From: Ceratobasidium sp. AG-K
Taxonomy: Eukaryota > Basidiomycota > Agaricomycetes > Cantharellales > Ceratobasidiaceae
Direction: 5' to 3'
Length of the DNA: 64,000 nucleotides
NCBI GenBank assembly: GCA_037039685.1
Contig: JAWNGF010000003.1
Span: 4,748,571 to 4,812,570 of the forward strand
Part shown: piece after piece, positions 48,023 to 60,730 of the stretch
Position numbering within the stretch: the stretch's first letter is position 1
Layout: each line of letters starts with the position of its first letter
Notes under the pieces: model-generated
Told to the model about the DNA's origin: nothing
What the model saw: only the letters and a program-made list of their open reading frames with translations
The model's database searches: none
Translations under genes and position numbers: made by a program

Positions 48023-49618
48023 ATGCCGCTACGGCAAGGACCGGGCGACGTGGTCCAATCTCAAATTTACAAGATTAATGCAAACGTACCTGCCACATAC
48101 AACCTCACCCAATCCTTTACCACTCCCAGCTCGTTCGAGGTAGTCACCGTCAAGAACCATCGCGATTCGTATTCAATCTCCTCTTTTTCAAGCAAGCCAC
48201 AGAAAACGCAAGGAGCTTTGGTAGCTTCTTGCAACGTACAAAGCCGACTCTTCTCGGTCGACAAACTTCCGGTGGAGCTTATTTATCGAATTTTCTCGCT
48301 TGTCGTTGGACAACAGTGCTACAGTGCATTCGACGTCGACGATCCTGGGATTTGGGTTCTCGATAAAATATACGACTACCGAGCGCTACTCGCTCTGAGT
48401 CATGTATGCACACGCTGGCGAACAGTTGCCACTGGAACGCCCTTCTTCTGGTCGTATCTTGGCGTCAAGGGCGGCAATCTTGAAGTAATTTTTGAAACAT
48501 GCAAACGCGTGGGTGCGTACCTGGAATGGGCGCAGGGCACACCATTGTGCATAACTATCGACAGTGAAAAGTGGATCCCTGACCAGTGCTTGGAAATGAT
48601 TACCGCCCTCCTGCATCCGCATCTTGGACAAGCCGGTGCTCTCCGTCTTGGAAGATTTTGAAAGGGGGGTAAGCTTCTTCAATTCCTGTCGTTCTGGCTC
48701 ATGCATGGGCGCCCCGGCTCAGTTCATACCCTTGTGCTCTACCCATTGACGCGCGACGTCCTAAAACTCGATCTAAGCTCCATTATACCCGCCGAAAACC
48801 AGGAGGCCCTAGAACGTTTCCTAGAGCCCATCCGGGTGCTCGTATTGTTCAACACCTATTTCAGCTGGGATAGCCCCGTGTACCACAAACTAGTTGTATT
48901 TGACCTTCGTGGCTTGCATAACGAACATTGGCCTACGATACCCGAATTCTTGCATATTCTTTCGTCGTGCCCACAGTTGCATACACTCGCTCTTGGTGTT
49001 TGGCATCCTAGGGAGTACGACCCGGCTCTCGCCGAGCCGGTTAGCCTAAATGCGCTCGAACGACTTATTATAGATCAAACAGACGAACGTTTCCTAAACA
49101 AGCTACTGCCATTGATTTCCTTCGGCGCCAAACATTTGAGCGTAAAACTCGATCTAGGAGCGTTCTTTCGCAATGACGATCGTGACCCTCCGCTCCGATC
49201 GTTGTTTACCCGCACCAATGTCGCGAGACTTTACATCAACTCATCCCTCAACGCTAGTCGAGTAGTCACTTATCTTGATAGCGTACCTAACCTGCAAACA
49301 CTCATTCTCCGCTGCTCGGACTTGTTCGAGGCGGACCTCGTCGTGGTATTTGCACGTCCTGCCAAGTCGGGTTTTTCGCTCGTTCCTCGATGTCCCGAGC
49401 TTCGTACCCTTTATCTGATAGACGGAAGGTTCAAGTTGACACAAATCCAGGAGCTACTCAAGATGCACATACATATTCGTAAGCTGAGGCTCATATGCTG
49501 CTCATTTGTGGACTGCAGCGATATGGGGGCGTTCTATACGCTGAGATCGATTGTACAAGACACACGAAGTGATTCAGATCCCAAGTCAAGATTCCCCTTG
49601 TTCTATAATGTGGTATAG
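48023..49618 (+). pseudogene. F-box / leucine-rich protein with an in-frame stop
   Basis: Same architecture as 46051-47637. ATG 48023 (MPLRQGPGDVVQSQIYKINA) with the F-box core DKLPVELIYRIFSLVVGQQC. The frame hits TGA at 48659-48661 after ALRLGRF and then continues in the same frame as KGGKLLQFLSFWLMHGRPGS and on to 49618. The intact paralog aligns across the stop without gaps (RIHRGKIVQNFFSLWF against RF-stop-KGGKLLQFLSFWL), so a single-codon nonsense change explains it; the codon may once have encoded a residue such as Arg. No intron placement removes the TGA. The leucine-rich remainder looks undamaged, so the mutation seems recent, or stop readthrough is possible. Confidence 0.75.
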
Positions 49619-50539
49619 CGGTTTACGATTTGAGATCGCACATAGTTCTACTCATAACATATATACACTTTCCTAGTCTCTATCCCAATACTTATGCACC
49701 TATCATAGTCCGTTTGCTGGTTTGGAAAGATCCAATGATTTCATACTGTCTACCTCCCAAAATCAATACATTCACTTCTCACTGGAAAATAACGAACATG
49801 ATTTCATGATTGGAGAAAGTAGGTAGATATCTCAGAACCGAGTACTTCTAAGCGCTGCAGAATTCACTAAGTTGGTTGCCATCAGGTTGAGTTAAGACTA
49901 CACCTGATGTTTGAGGAGGTTGACGTGAACTGAGGGTGCGTTGGGTGACATTTTGTGATTGAACTCCTAATTCAAACAAGAGTGGCTATGGTAGTCTCAG
50001 CGTAATAATGTCTAAAAGTTGTTTAGGCACATTCGCCGTTAAAGGGTCATAAGTCGGGGTTTGTTTGGGTCGGGTGGGGCCTGATGACGCGCTTGCCTTG
50101 GCTTATGTCATCGGCACGTGGATAAGCGCTAAGCGAGTTTGACTGAACTCGACCGCCTCGCTGTCTCCTCAGCCTCGCGTACTCCCGCCATCTGGTGTAC
50201 CAGCGGGTTGCGTGGCATTACGACCTACCACGCTAGTTGATTTCTCGCTGGCACGCCCATTTTCGCGGCGCCTTTTTGTTGTGTTCGCCGAACTACACCG
50301 GAAATATCCAACATCGACGAATATTGCGTTGGATTAATGATTTCATTGTTCTAATCTACAAGTCAAGGTACTGACCGTTTTGGAACTCTGATACAGTCGC
50401 GTAATTGATTGTATTGTCATAACGTTAGGCTTCTGCGCGTCCCTTAACATTCCTATTCGGGCGTTTTCTTGTTGGTACCTACCTAAATCTCTAATTCGAC
50501 CGGGATCCGCTACTCGATTCATAAAATTTATCCTTCATA
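49619..50539. other. Intergenic, 921 bp
   Basis: Between the F-box copy and the proline-rich gene. It contains a CACGTG at 50115-50120. I see no gene, RNA or repeat. Confidence 0.5.
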
Positions 50540-53504
50540 ATGCCTATACGAAAACCACGCAGACAAACATTGCAAGAGCTAGCCTATCGTATGTAAAATG
50601 TCTTCTCGAGCTCGCCATGGCCACTGACTCATTTTCTCGATCGTCGATTGCTTCCATTAGCCCCGGTTCCTGCAATCGGGGGCAAAGACTTGCGTGCGGA
50701 CGAACGCTTGTTAGGACTTTCGGATTGGGAGATCGGAGATAATAGCACGCGGTACCCCCAGTCTCTGCTGAGCTCTAGCTTCGACGGTAGCAGGTGGGGA
50801 GGAAGTACCGTTGGTGGTTCGGCCGTCGGATCACGCTTGTCGCTCACTGTACCGTCGTCTGTTGGGGCGCCTTCAACTCTGGGATCTCCAGTAAAATCGA
50901 GCTCCGAGCTAGGAAGCTCCCCAAGTCGATCAGAAGCCACGCACCACGTCAAGAGGAAAAAGCCTCCAAGCTTGAACCCAGAGCCCTCGACAACGTCATC
51001 CAATCCATCTGTTGTCTCTTCCGTATCGAAAGTTAGTGCGACATCAAGCTCCGTATCCTCCGTATCCAAAACTAGTGCGGTATCAAGCTCTGTGTCGAAA
51101 ACAAGCGCTGGATCACAACCTGCGGACGGCATAGTCCGACCTGGGGACATTGTTCCGCCTGATTGGAGTGCCGCCGCTTTGTCTGTGGTTGGATCGGTGC
51201 CAGCTTCAACCCCTGCGCCGGCTCCAGCTCCAGCTCCAGTACCAGCCCCAGCCTCAGTCGCATCGTCGTCCTCCAAAGTACCACCAACATCGTACAAAGC
51301 CCCACCCAAGCGGAGAACCAGTCAACCTCCTCCCTCCCGCGGCCCCCATTCGCATGCGCATTCTCACTCCCAGCCGGTCATTTCCGTGCCATCTCTCCCT
51401 CCCATTGCTGCCAGCCCGCGGAGTACTATTATTGATGCCCCTCTGGCGCCAGGACCAGTCCTCGGACAGGCTCCGTCCGTTCCGCCTCTCCGACCAATCA
51501 AAAAGTCGTCCACGCTACCGCCCCAGGGACCCCCTCCTGTACAAACACCTCAGACCGCACCCACAAAGCCCCCCCAGATAGGATCCTCTCTCACCCTCCA
51601 AGCAGCGCTCAGGCAGGAAGCAGGGCCACCCACGTCCTCTACCCGCCCGACTCAAGCGGCACCCCCTGCTGCTCCTCAAACGCACCAGCCTCCGGTCCCC
51701 AAGCCTGCTGGCGTACAGTTACTACAGGTCCCTCCACCCGCACCATATGGGTTCTCCTCCCAACCTGCTCCTGTTCCCGCTCCCCCTGCTTCCGTCGTTG
51801 CTTCCTCGGTATCGGAATCTCAACTATCTTCGAGGTCCTCCCGTAGTCCAAGAGCTTTACCAGCACCACCTGCTCAATCTACTGTTTCAGCCGCCCCTCC
51901 GCCAGTTGGCCAACATCCTGGCGCCTCGATCCCGAGAGGCACAACTGCCATTAATACGTGGAGAACGGGCGTAGTCACATCTGGGCCCCGAGGATGGGGC
52001 ATGCCTCCCAACGTTCCCCAGCAATTTGATCCCCCCTTTACCCCTGCCCCTGCTCCCCCACCAGTACCGATGCCTGTGCCTCATCCCTATGGAGGGTACC
52101 AACCTGCTCCTCCGCCTCAAAGCCAGTATCAGCAGCCACTCGCGCCACCCGCACTACCAGCTCACGCTCGGAGCTACTCTTACGAGACACCTACCGGCGG
52201 CTTGCCGTTGCCTAACCAAGTTGCAACTAATCTGGAAGGCTACATCTCGTCGCCTGATGTGAGTGGTGGAGGCGGAGGAAACTCGTCCCCGGCTTTGGGC
52301 GACCCACGTCCTACCGTTTCAGCAGGTGAATGAATTTACTTTTTATTGGCTTTAGTATCTAATCTTCGTTTGCCTCAGACGACGGACGGCCTGGCTTACA
52401 ACGTGCACCCTCTAAACTGCGACGGAAACTCACGAAAAGCAAAGGTTGGCATCCTAATGCCTCGGGCCCGGCTGCTCCGGCGCTTTCGGCTCCAGCTCCC
52501 GCACCTGCCCCAGTACCCGCTCCAGCACCTTCACAAGCCTCGGAATTGGGGCCCCGGACTCAACTCACGTCACGAACTCTTCGCCCGGCCCCATTGATCC
52601 CAAGTGGAGGAGAGGCGCTCGTTCCTGCCCAGCGGGCATTCATCGGTACTCATCGTTCGGCGAGCGAACGTATGTTATGGGGACTCCCGCTTGATCGGGA
52701 CCCACGCGTGAGGCATGCAATCTCAAAGATCGAAGGACTAAAGGATTCAATCGTCACATTTGGGGTATGCGGGTTATTGAATTACTAGGAGTGATGCTAA
52801 TTCTTATTGGCATACAGGCTGAGCAGTTTATTGAGACAAAGATGAGAGGTGCAGTGATTTGCAACGCGGACTACCGCGCACCCGGACATCCCGACGACTT
52901 GGCGTTTGACTGGTGGGTCGCTTGACTATTTCTACTTGAACGAAAGCTAAACTGGGTTCGGTAGGATCACGTACAGAGACGCCCAAAAGACGCTTGAACC
53001 CACACTGCAGAAAGCCATTACACGCACGGACCCAACGAGCGCTGTTCTAGTTGTCGTCTTTTTGCTCTCGCCATCCCTCAACTCGCTCGCAATATGGCGC
53101 AAGACGATTAACATTGCACCTGGACAACTCAGCCGGCTTCTCACGCTCAAAGTGGAGCGAGTGAAACGGGAGACCGCCAACCAGGAGCAGGACATGGCGC
53201 TCAAACTTGGGTGAGTTGATTGTTCATATATGGGGAGGAAGTGGCGCGTGGCATGTACCTTCTGGACAATTGCTCGCTCATTGTCGGTGTGTTCTTTTTG
53301 GCTACGATTGTGCGGTCGGACGTTTAACAAAAAAGTCAAGATGAAGCAAAACCGCTCACCCTCGATCCCATTCGTGAAGAACCATCGCCGGTCAATGTTG
53401 AATGGACTCCTCCGACGGTCGCTCGCAACGTACTCCTCAAGCCTCATCCATCAATCTCCCGGGAGAAGCGTTTCTTCTTTAGGCGCAACACCCCGTCCGA
53501 TTGA
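50540..53504 (+). CDS. Unknown proline-rich protein with a conserved-looking C-terminal segment
   Basis: Start ATG 50540 (MPIRKPRRQTLQELAY), spliced in phase to PPVPAIGGKDLRADERLL. The first ~650 residues are Pro/Ser/Ala-rich (many PxPxP and APAPAP runs). The last ~230 residues look folded. They start GTHRSASERMLWGLPLDRDP, with exon 4 from about 52819 (AEQFIETKMRGAVICNADYR), then DWITYRDAQKTLEPTLQKAI and SAVLVVVFLLSPSLNSLAIW, and end KRFFFRRNTPSD at 53504. The last intron needs the acceptor at ACAAAAAAG|TCAAG to keep the frame. I do not recognise the family. Short Pro motifs suggest SH3 or WW binding, which is inference. Confidence 0.65.
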
Positions 53505-55407
53505 ACCGCCCCACACTTTTTCTTATTCTTCACCTCGTTAATTCTTTTTCTTCCGGTTCTCAGCACGGCTCACCCGTCTCATGCCTCACACCACTGCTTT
53601 TTGCACATATTGGACACATCGCTCTCGCTATTACTCAATGTTGTTTGCCATCATGTACATATAGTGTATGTATCGCCTAATTTCTTGGGTTTCTTGGGAC
53701 AATCCTACATGTCATGCTTTGGCCGTCATCAGGTGCCTTCTTGTCTTCTTTTGAACAGAAGTCCAAGTCCGTTGTGATGAGAAATGTGGTCCCACTCCCG
53801 TCGCGTGACAACGACTATCACCTCCCCGGCCCTAGTTTGCCTTTAGCTTTGAACTTTGTGCTAACCAGTGCCTCGAAGGGCGGTGTACAACTCGATTATT
53901 TGGTTAGTTGACTGCGGTCCTGCACGGTGCGCAAGTATTGGTAATTGACTTCACCTCCTTGGCCCGGCTATTTTTACAATTCAATCTCTATCGTACGACG
54001 GCATCGAGAGGATACTCACGTATGCCTTGAAATTTAGGAATTTAGAGAAAATATCACAAACCAATTGTGACCGAGCTGACACCCATGAGTCGATAGCTGG
54101 CGTTTAGTCACGCATACATACAGAAAGCATTCACAGATTGTTGAGAATCTTGTATCGAGCCCCAAGTTAGGTGGAAGCCCGATCATCATAACTACTGGAA
54201 CACCCCGGCGAGAGTGCAAAAGCATTCGTCCTAGGCTTGGAATACCGTCTCTAGGCGAGAGGACTGTGGTTGCTTGCATCGCCTTGCATTCCGTACCAGC
54301 ACTCAAAATAGTACTGATTGAAACGGAATCAAGTACTGCGTATCAGCGGATGCACACTGTCTGAGAAGGGGTTAGGCGGTCCGAAAGCCTACATACCCAT
54401 CCTCAATATGTGAGTTGCGGTGCCCTGTATTACGACCGAAAGTTTACGGCCCCGAATCCTGATGAATCGGTCTTGCGGAGGATAACTGAAGCGCTTGAGG
54501 GGAATACTAAATCAATAGTTTCACCTGCGGCCTGATAATCAGCGATTCGTCACGTTCGACCGGCCCCGTTGATGGGGTTCGACCTCGGGATCGACGTCGA
54601 TAATTTGTATTTACTCGTTCGGTACCTTCGGCGCTCCCAACTTGGAAATGAGCCTGTCAAGAGATGTCCCGGTATTCCCATAACTGCTTCCCGCAGTCAG
54701 GAGGTTTACCATTCAGTCAACACCAAAATAGAACAAATACTGCGGCAGATCATCATTGACCTCGTATCTGAATTAATGCGAAACGTGCGTAGACCGATCT
54801 GGCTGAGCATTTGTTGCCCCACTATAAGCCGCGGTGAAGCGCCGAATTCAAGTCTTTCTCAGTCATGTCCTACTTTAATATGATAATTAGTTTGAGCCGG
54901 TAAGTTTGTGTATCTGGTTCCTCGAGTACCACCGGCTAGTGTGGACGGAACGGCCGAGACTGCGCATTTGTTCGGGGGGAAGCTTTTGACAGTGTTGTTA
55001 CAAGGACCAGTGAGCGCAGCGCGTTTCTTCCCGTGTTCCATCACCGCAGTCGCTCAGCCCTCGGGCCCGACAAATGATTTGTTGGTTCTCCAACACATAT
55101 CAAATGATTTCCTCAGCAACAGGCCTCTATTCCTGTTCTATAGCCAAGCTAATTCGTATTCCCATTCAATGTGGGCAGAATGGAATGTTACTGGTCGCCG
55201 TTCTTGGTGCGGAGCGGTTTGCGCGCATCAGGGTGCAAACAAAACACCCGCTAACGATAGGATTTCGTCCTTCGGATAGGCAATTAGATATATAAGGAGG
55301 CATAAACGCCTCTCACTCTCCCCATCATCAGCATCAACGGACACTTCACTTCCTACACTGGTTAACTCATTTATTCTTACATCTATTCAACACACGGTTC
55401 TTTCCTT
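53505..55407. other. Intergenic, 1.9 kb, gene-poor
   Basis: Upstream of laccase B. Open frames (for example 53714-53911 and 54569-54883) carry no motif. A TATA box for laccase B lies at 55289-55297. I see no mobile element or RNA. Confidence 0.45.
55289..55297 (+). promoter_or_regulatory. TATA box of laccase B
   Basis: TATATAAGG lies 111-119 bp upstream of the laccase B start codon. I find no equivalent as clear upstream of laccase A, so the two promoters differ. Confidence 0.6.
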
Positions 55408-57770
55408 ATGTTGTTCGCTCGTTCGTCGGTGCTCAGCGCACTGACACTGTTCATCGGCCTCGGCCTTGCTCAATCCGATACTACGGCAACCGCAACTACT
55501 ACTACGGCAACTGCGACTTCAGCGACCACCACCGTCACAGCGGCGGCGACAACTGTCACTCAAGCCCTCAGCCAGCTCACTCTCAGCAGTGACTTTGTCA
55601 TCACCAATGTGCCTGCTACTCGCACCTACGACTGGACCGTCGCAACCATGACTGGTTCGCCCGATGGCTACTACCGTCCGATGCTGGTCGTCAACGGTAA
55701 GGAGCAGCTTCTCGCCTGGTTTGAATGTCTATTCATTACTTTACACAGGTCAATATCCCGGGCCCACGATCGAGGCAAACGATGGCGACACCATCATTGT
55801 CAACGTACAGAACGACATGAGCCTCGGATTGACCCTTCATTGGCACGGATTGTTCCAGAACAGCACCCCCTGGATGGACGGACCTGCTGGCGTCACTCAG
55901 TGCCCGATCCCTGCTGGTTCAAGCTTCACGTACGAGTTCACGGTGTCCGGGCAATACGGTACCTACTGGTGGCAGTGAGTACAAGCTCACCTCATGGGAT
56001 GAAATGTCACTGAAACTCGACGATTAGTGCGCATTCATCGACCCAACTTGCCGATGGTATACACGGTGTACGTCTCGACACGTACCTAATCCCGTCCTAT
56101 CTTGACTGACATTTTCATGTAGCCTCTCATTATTCACTCACCTGACGATCCACTCGTTCGTGGCGTCGACTACGATGAGGACCGCATTCTAGTCATTGCT
56201 GATTGGTACCACGACACTTCAGCTGTTATCACCGAGGCACTGCTGTCGTCGGCTGGCTACCACGGTGTAGGTGCTACTCGCTGTGCATATATCCAGCCTT
56301 TCTAACTATGTTTTGCAGAGTATCGCCGCGCCTTCTCCCAACTCGGCTCTCATCAACGGTCAGGGTATCTGGGACTGTGATACCTACGGCAACAGCAGCA
56401 CTTGCTTCACCCAGAAGCCGTTCGAGATCCAGGTCGTTCCAAACAAGAAGTACCGCTTCCGCCTGATCAACACTGCATCTCATGGTGAGCTCCGGTAGTT
56501 GGTATGTAGTGCTATTTGGTGCTTACAGATTCTGCCCGGTAGCTATGTTCTGGACCTCGATCGACGGCCACACTCTGAACGTCACCGAGGCTGACGACAC
56601 TCCGGTGTACAGCGAGGCAAACAGCGCTTTGCATAGGCTGAAGTTCCACAACGGTCAGCGCTACTCGGTCATCGTGGACACCAGCGTCGGATCGGTGGGC
56701 GATGCGTACTGGTTCCGTGCGCAGATGAACACCGCGTGCTTGACTGTTCTTCCTGATGACTTCTCGAACACAACCTACGCGATTGTGCGCTATGTTGATG
56801 AGCTTGGGTCGTCTGACGCTACCACCGCCGAGCCGACGACGTCTGACTGGACTGATGTTGTGTCTGGCGAAGAGTGTGTTGACCTCGACACCTCATCGCT
56901 AGTTCCCATTGTTTCTGAGGATGCACCAACGACCGTCGTGAAGCGTGGGATCTTCAACACAGCGTTCTCTCTTTCGCTTGCCGCGGATGGCACCCTCGAC
57001 ACCGGATTTGCCGTCAACTCGACCGAATTCGTTGACCTAATTTACCAACCAATCCTTCACACTCTTGTCGGTGGTGGCACAGTCAATGCCTCGAATGTTG
57101 CATCTGTCGTCTACGATACCGTCGGTGCGGTTGACCTGATTATCAACAACTTGGACGCTGGCATCGACCACCCTTATCACTGTGAGTGAATAACACCATA
57201 TATGCGTGATGAATTTCACTCACTCGGCTACTCAGTGCACGGCATGACCTTCTGGATCGTTGGTGAAGGGTCTGGTAGCCTGACCCTCGCCGAGGCCGAG
57301 ACTCTTACCTATAACACGACCAACCCGATCCGTCGCGACACCCATATTATTCCCGCCGGAACATGGGCCGTTCTCCGCTTCGTCGCTGACAACCCAGGTG
57401 TCTGGTGTAAGTTTCCGCTCCCTAAAGATCTCGGACGGCTCTAATTATGTATCCTCTAGTCATGCATTGCCACATCGACTGGCACTTGGCTGAAGGCTTC
57501 GCAGCTGTTGTGGTCGTCCAGCCTGACGCAATCGCTCAGATGACCATCCCATCTGCCAACACTGAGGTGAGAATCTTGAGATACTGATCTATGCGCAGTG
57601 ACTTAACCCTCTCGATCGTATAGATGTGCAACAATATTCCCGACGGTCTTGACGCCTGGTCAACTTCTCTTGGCCGCCGTCGCCGCTCGATTGCTGGCCA
57701 CAAGGCAAACAAGATCGCCATGCGCCAAGCTCACGCCGCCCGCAAGGCTCGCATGTCGCTCGATCATTAG
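55408..57770 (+). CDS. Laccase B (multicopper oxidase), 642 residues
   Basis: Nine exons: 55408-55696, 55749-55974, 56028-56067, 56123-56266, 56319-56484, 56543-57181, 57236-57406, 57460-57566 and 57624-57770, summing to 643 codons with agreeing phases. Signal peptide ([20 protein letters not shown]), then a Thr/Ala-rich segment, then the copper blocks LHWHGLFQN, the split [23 protein letters not shown] and [12 protein letters not shown]. All copper ligands are present. Phe is at the axial position. Secreted phenol oxidase as for laccase A; both have the same intron positions. The protein is longer than most basidiomycete laccases because of the Thr/Ala spacer and a long exon 6. Confidence 0.94.
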
Positions 57771-57931
57771 AGCTTAAAGTAGCATGAAATTTCCCCATCG
57801 GACTCTTTTTGAGCAAAACATGGACCGTGTTTCACATTCTCGTATATCTCGATCATTCTGTACTGTCACTACTGGACTTCCAAAATCGCAAGCTATATAT
57901 TCACGGTATTTTTGAGTGAGAAAGATCTATA

Positions 57932-60392
57932 CTACTTGTTATTGCTATAGCCTCCGCTTCGCCAGAGTTGATCAGCGACCTTAACGACATCGCGCATCGC
58001 TTCAACGTTATGCACGCGCACAATATCAGCCCCGGCTTGTATGCACGCCGTCACTGCAGCCGCCGTCGCCCACTCCCTCTCCTTGGCCGGGACATCTTCC
58101 CGCTGCCCTTTGATAATATGGCCGAGATACGACTTGCGTGATGTGCCCGCCAATACCGGTAACCCTAGTAAAACCCCGCTTCCATCCCCAACGAGCTTAT
58201 CAAGGTTTCGAATAAGCTCCACATTGCCCGCTATCGTCTTGCTAAACCCATAGCCAGGATCGGCAACAATATTCCACCTCCGAACTCCAGCTCGAATCGC
58301 TGCTTCGACGCGCTCGCCCAGTTCTTTCCGAACGCCAGCAATAATGCCTGTATCGTAGACTTTGTCTTCGTGCGCGGCTTCGCGTGAATGCATCAACACG
58401 ATCGGACATCCGAATTCGTGAGCGAGGGCAAACATATCACCGGCCTGGACAAATGGAGAATCGAGGTACTCTCCCCGCCCCGCCCGAATGTCGTTGATCC
58501 AGTTCGCCCCGGCCAACAGCGCAGCCCGTGCGACTTCGGCACGGAACGTATCCACCGAGATAGGAGCGTTTACCCCGTTCTGTCGCAGCTTCTCAATTAC
58601 GGGTATGACTCGCGCGGTTTCATCTTCAGGCGAAACGGCCTCGGCGCGTGGTCGAGTCGAGTATCCTCCGACGTCCAGAATATCCGCCCCTTTTTCAAGA
58701 GAATCGAGTGCGTATCGAAGGGCTGGGGAGGAGTCTGGAGCATTCGGAGTGTGCATGTGGTCACCCCCATCTGAGAACGAGTCGGGGGTTGTGTTGAGCG
58801 TTGCCATGAGATATGTCTTTTTCCCCCATGTCCAGTAGGGGTGCTGCGTAGCTGGAGAAGAGGTTGGGTGTGCAGTGGATATGAGTGGCATCACGCGGTG
58901 CATTGGATCCGAGGCAGGTAAAGAGGCGAGGAGGTTTTGAATCGGAGACGAGTAGGATGGGTGGGTGTATGCTGGTATCAAACTGAGTCAAGGTTAGTAC
59001 AAGCAGAGGTAAAAGATGCCGGAAAGCGTACTCGGCTAGGGGTCGCAGCACGAACTTTCGCTCTCGGATTCGCGGGTGGGGGATTTGGAGTGGAAGGTCG
59101 CCTTCGGTGATATTCACAGACTGGTCATCGTAAAAGAGAATATCCAGGTCTACTACGCGTGGGCCGTTTCTAAATGTCGGAGTACGCCCGATTTCGGCCT
59201 CTACCCACTTCAGTAGAGCAAGTAATGAAGGCGGATTAAGAGTGGTACTAATCTGAATGCGATTGAGAACCCTAACTGGGAGGCAAGATAATGGCGAACT
59301 TACTGCACATGCTCCATTTATAAACGATGGCTGATCTTCATGATACATAGCCTGTGTTTCGTACAGGTAGCTAGTATCCACAATCTTGACACCTTCCCTT
59401 TCCAATGCTTGAAGTGCTCGTTCGATGTTGACGAACCGATCTCCCATGTTGGACCCAAGAGCAATGATGGCGACATTTCGGTCGGATGGCGGCACAATCG
59501 CCAAACTACCGGCCAACAACGACAAAGTGGAGGATGATTTAAAGTCGGCGGGAGTACGAGTAATTTGAACCGCGGCGGTATCGGCCATCATCAGAGCGCT
59601 CGGTTTGCCAACCCGAACGGTAATTTCATCGAGCCCTTGCCCGGATTCGAGGGCGACTTGAGCAATAGCCGCTCCGAGGCTTTCAACCGTCTGGTATGAC
59701 GATGCTATGACGAGCTACTTGAAGAGTTTGGTATTCGGCTTGGGCAAATACGAGCCACTTACGTCCGAGACCCGAGTGATTAGACTCCGAAAGTCAAATC
59801 CGTTGGGAGCGAGGTTGGTATTTTGAGTCAAGGTCCATTCTAGATTGAGACGAACGAGTTGCTTTTCCACGCGCTCCCAAGGATGCAATCCGATGATGGT
59901 GCTAAGCTCAAGATCCCGAACAAAGTAGACGTCCTTCTCGATATTGCCCTCGCGGCGCCGAACGGTCTTGACACCAGCCCCTTTGGCATGTAGAAGTGCC
60001 CTCCTTTTCTCAATCATCGACCGGACTTCATAGATACTTTTGAAAGCGGCAAAGCAAGATTCGGCAATTCCAACAGCAAGCGACTCGACAGACGAAAATT
60101 GGTTCTTCGCGGCGGCACACGCCTCAGCGACTTTGCAAATGGAGCCATAACTGACGGATTCATCGAGCGTGTCTGCGGAGCTAGCATTGGCAAGAGGAAG
60201 TGGGACTGTGATGGACAGGACCAGAGGTTGGAGTTTTTGTTCGACGCCAGGTCGGGGCCAGTGCGAAGCGCCGAGGGTTGTGTGAACGGAAAGTCCGTCG
60301 ACAATAATCAAGTCGGACTTGGAAGATGCCATTCTAAAAAGTACTGCACGGGTGTGAACACGGTTCAGTACCTGCCGAAATGTGCATCTCAT
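57932..60392 (-). CDS. FOL1: Trifunctional folate synthesis protein FOL1 (DHNA, HPPK, DHPS)
   Basis: The N-terminus (from ATG 60392 or 60332) holds two dihydroneopterin aldolase repeats (DLIIVDGLSVHTTLGASHWP; VYFVRDLELSTIIGLHPWER). The central part is HPPK (VAIIALGSNMGDR, YLYETQAMYHEDQPSFING, RVVDLDILFYDD, HPRIRERKFVLRPLAE). The C-terminal part is dihydropteroate synthase (MATLNTTPDSFSDGG, DILDVGGYSTRPRAE, ISVDTFRAEVA, WINDIRAG, ADPGYGFSKT, LAGTSRKSYLG), ending at 57932. Together they make dihydropteroate, the sulfonamide-inhibited step of folate synthesis. The upstream start would add MRCTFRQVLNRVHTRAVLFR, which looks like a mitochondrial presequence; fungal Fol1 can be mitochondrial. That segment could also be a short intron. 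It is divergent from PPX1. Confidence 0.93.
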
Positions 60393-60730
60393 CGATGCAG
60401 CCAGATTATGATAACCGACAAATCGGCTCCGATTACCGGTGGCTTATCTAAGCGGTCATGCAAGTGGGGCGTGACGACTGTTGATGGTCGACCGTCATCT
60501 ACGGTGTGGCTGGGGCTGGAGTTGGAGAGGCGATGCGACTACCTAGCCGGCGAGTGGTGATTCCGTGCGTCGGATTCGCACTAGTGTCGAGTCTGGTGAT
60601 TGCATCTACGATGATCTCCGCGGTTCGGACCCACCTCCAGTCAAAGATCTTGCCGTATTTAAGAGCCCCCTTTACCTCGACCTCGACCTCGACCACCACA
60701 CCCGTATTTGGACACGACGTTTTGCTCAAC
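60393..60730. promoter_or_regulatory. Divergent FOL1/PPX1 spacer
   Basis: These 338 bp lie between two divergent starts. The frame upstream of PPX1 is open to ATG 60533 (66 codons earlier), so part may be coding. No TATA or CACGTG was seen. Confidence 0.45.

Noticed and set aside
48640..48680. An intron to remove the TGA in the 48023 F-box gene
   Set aside because: The stop precedes the only donor-like GGTAAGC, and no donor upstream keeps the paralog alignment intact.
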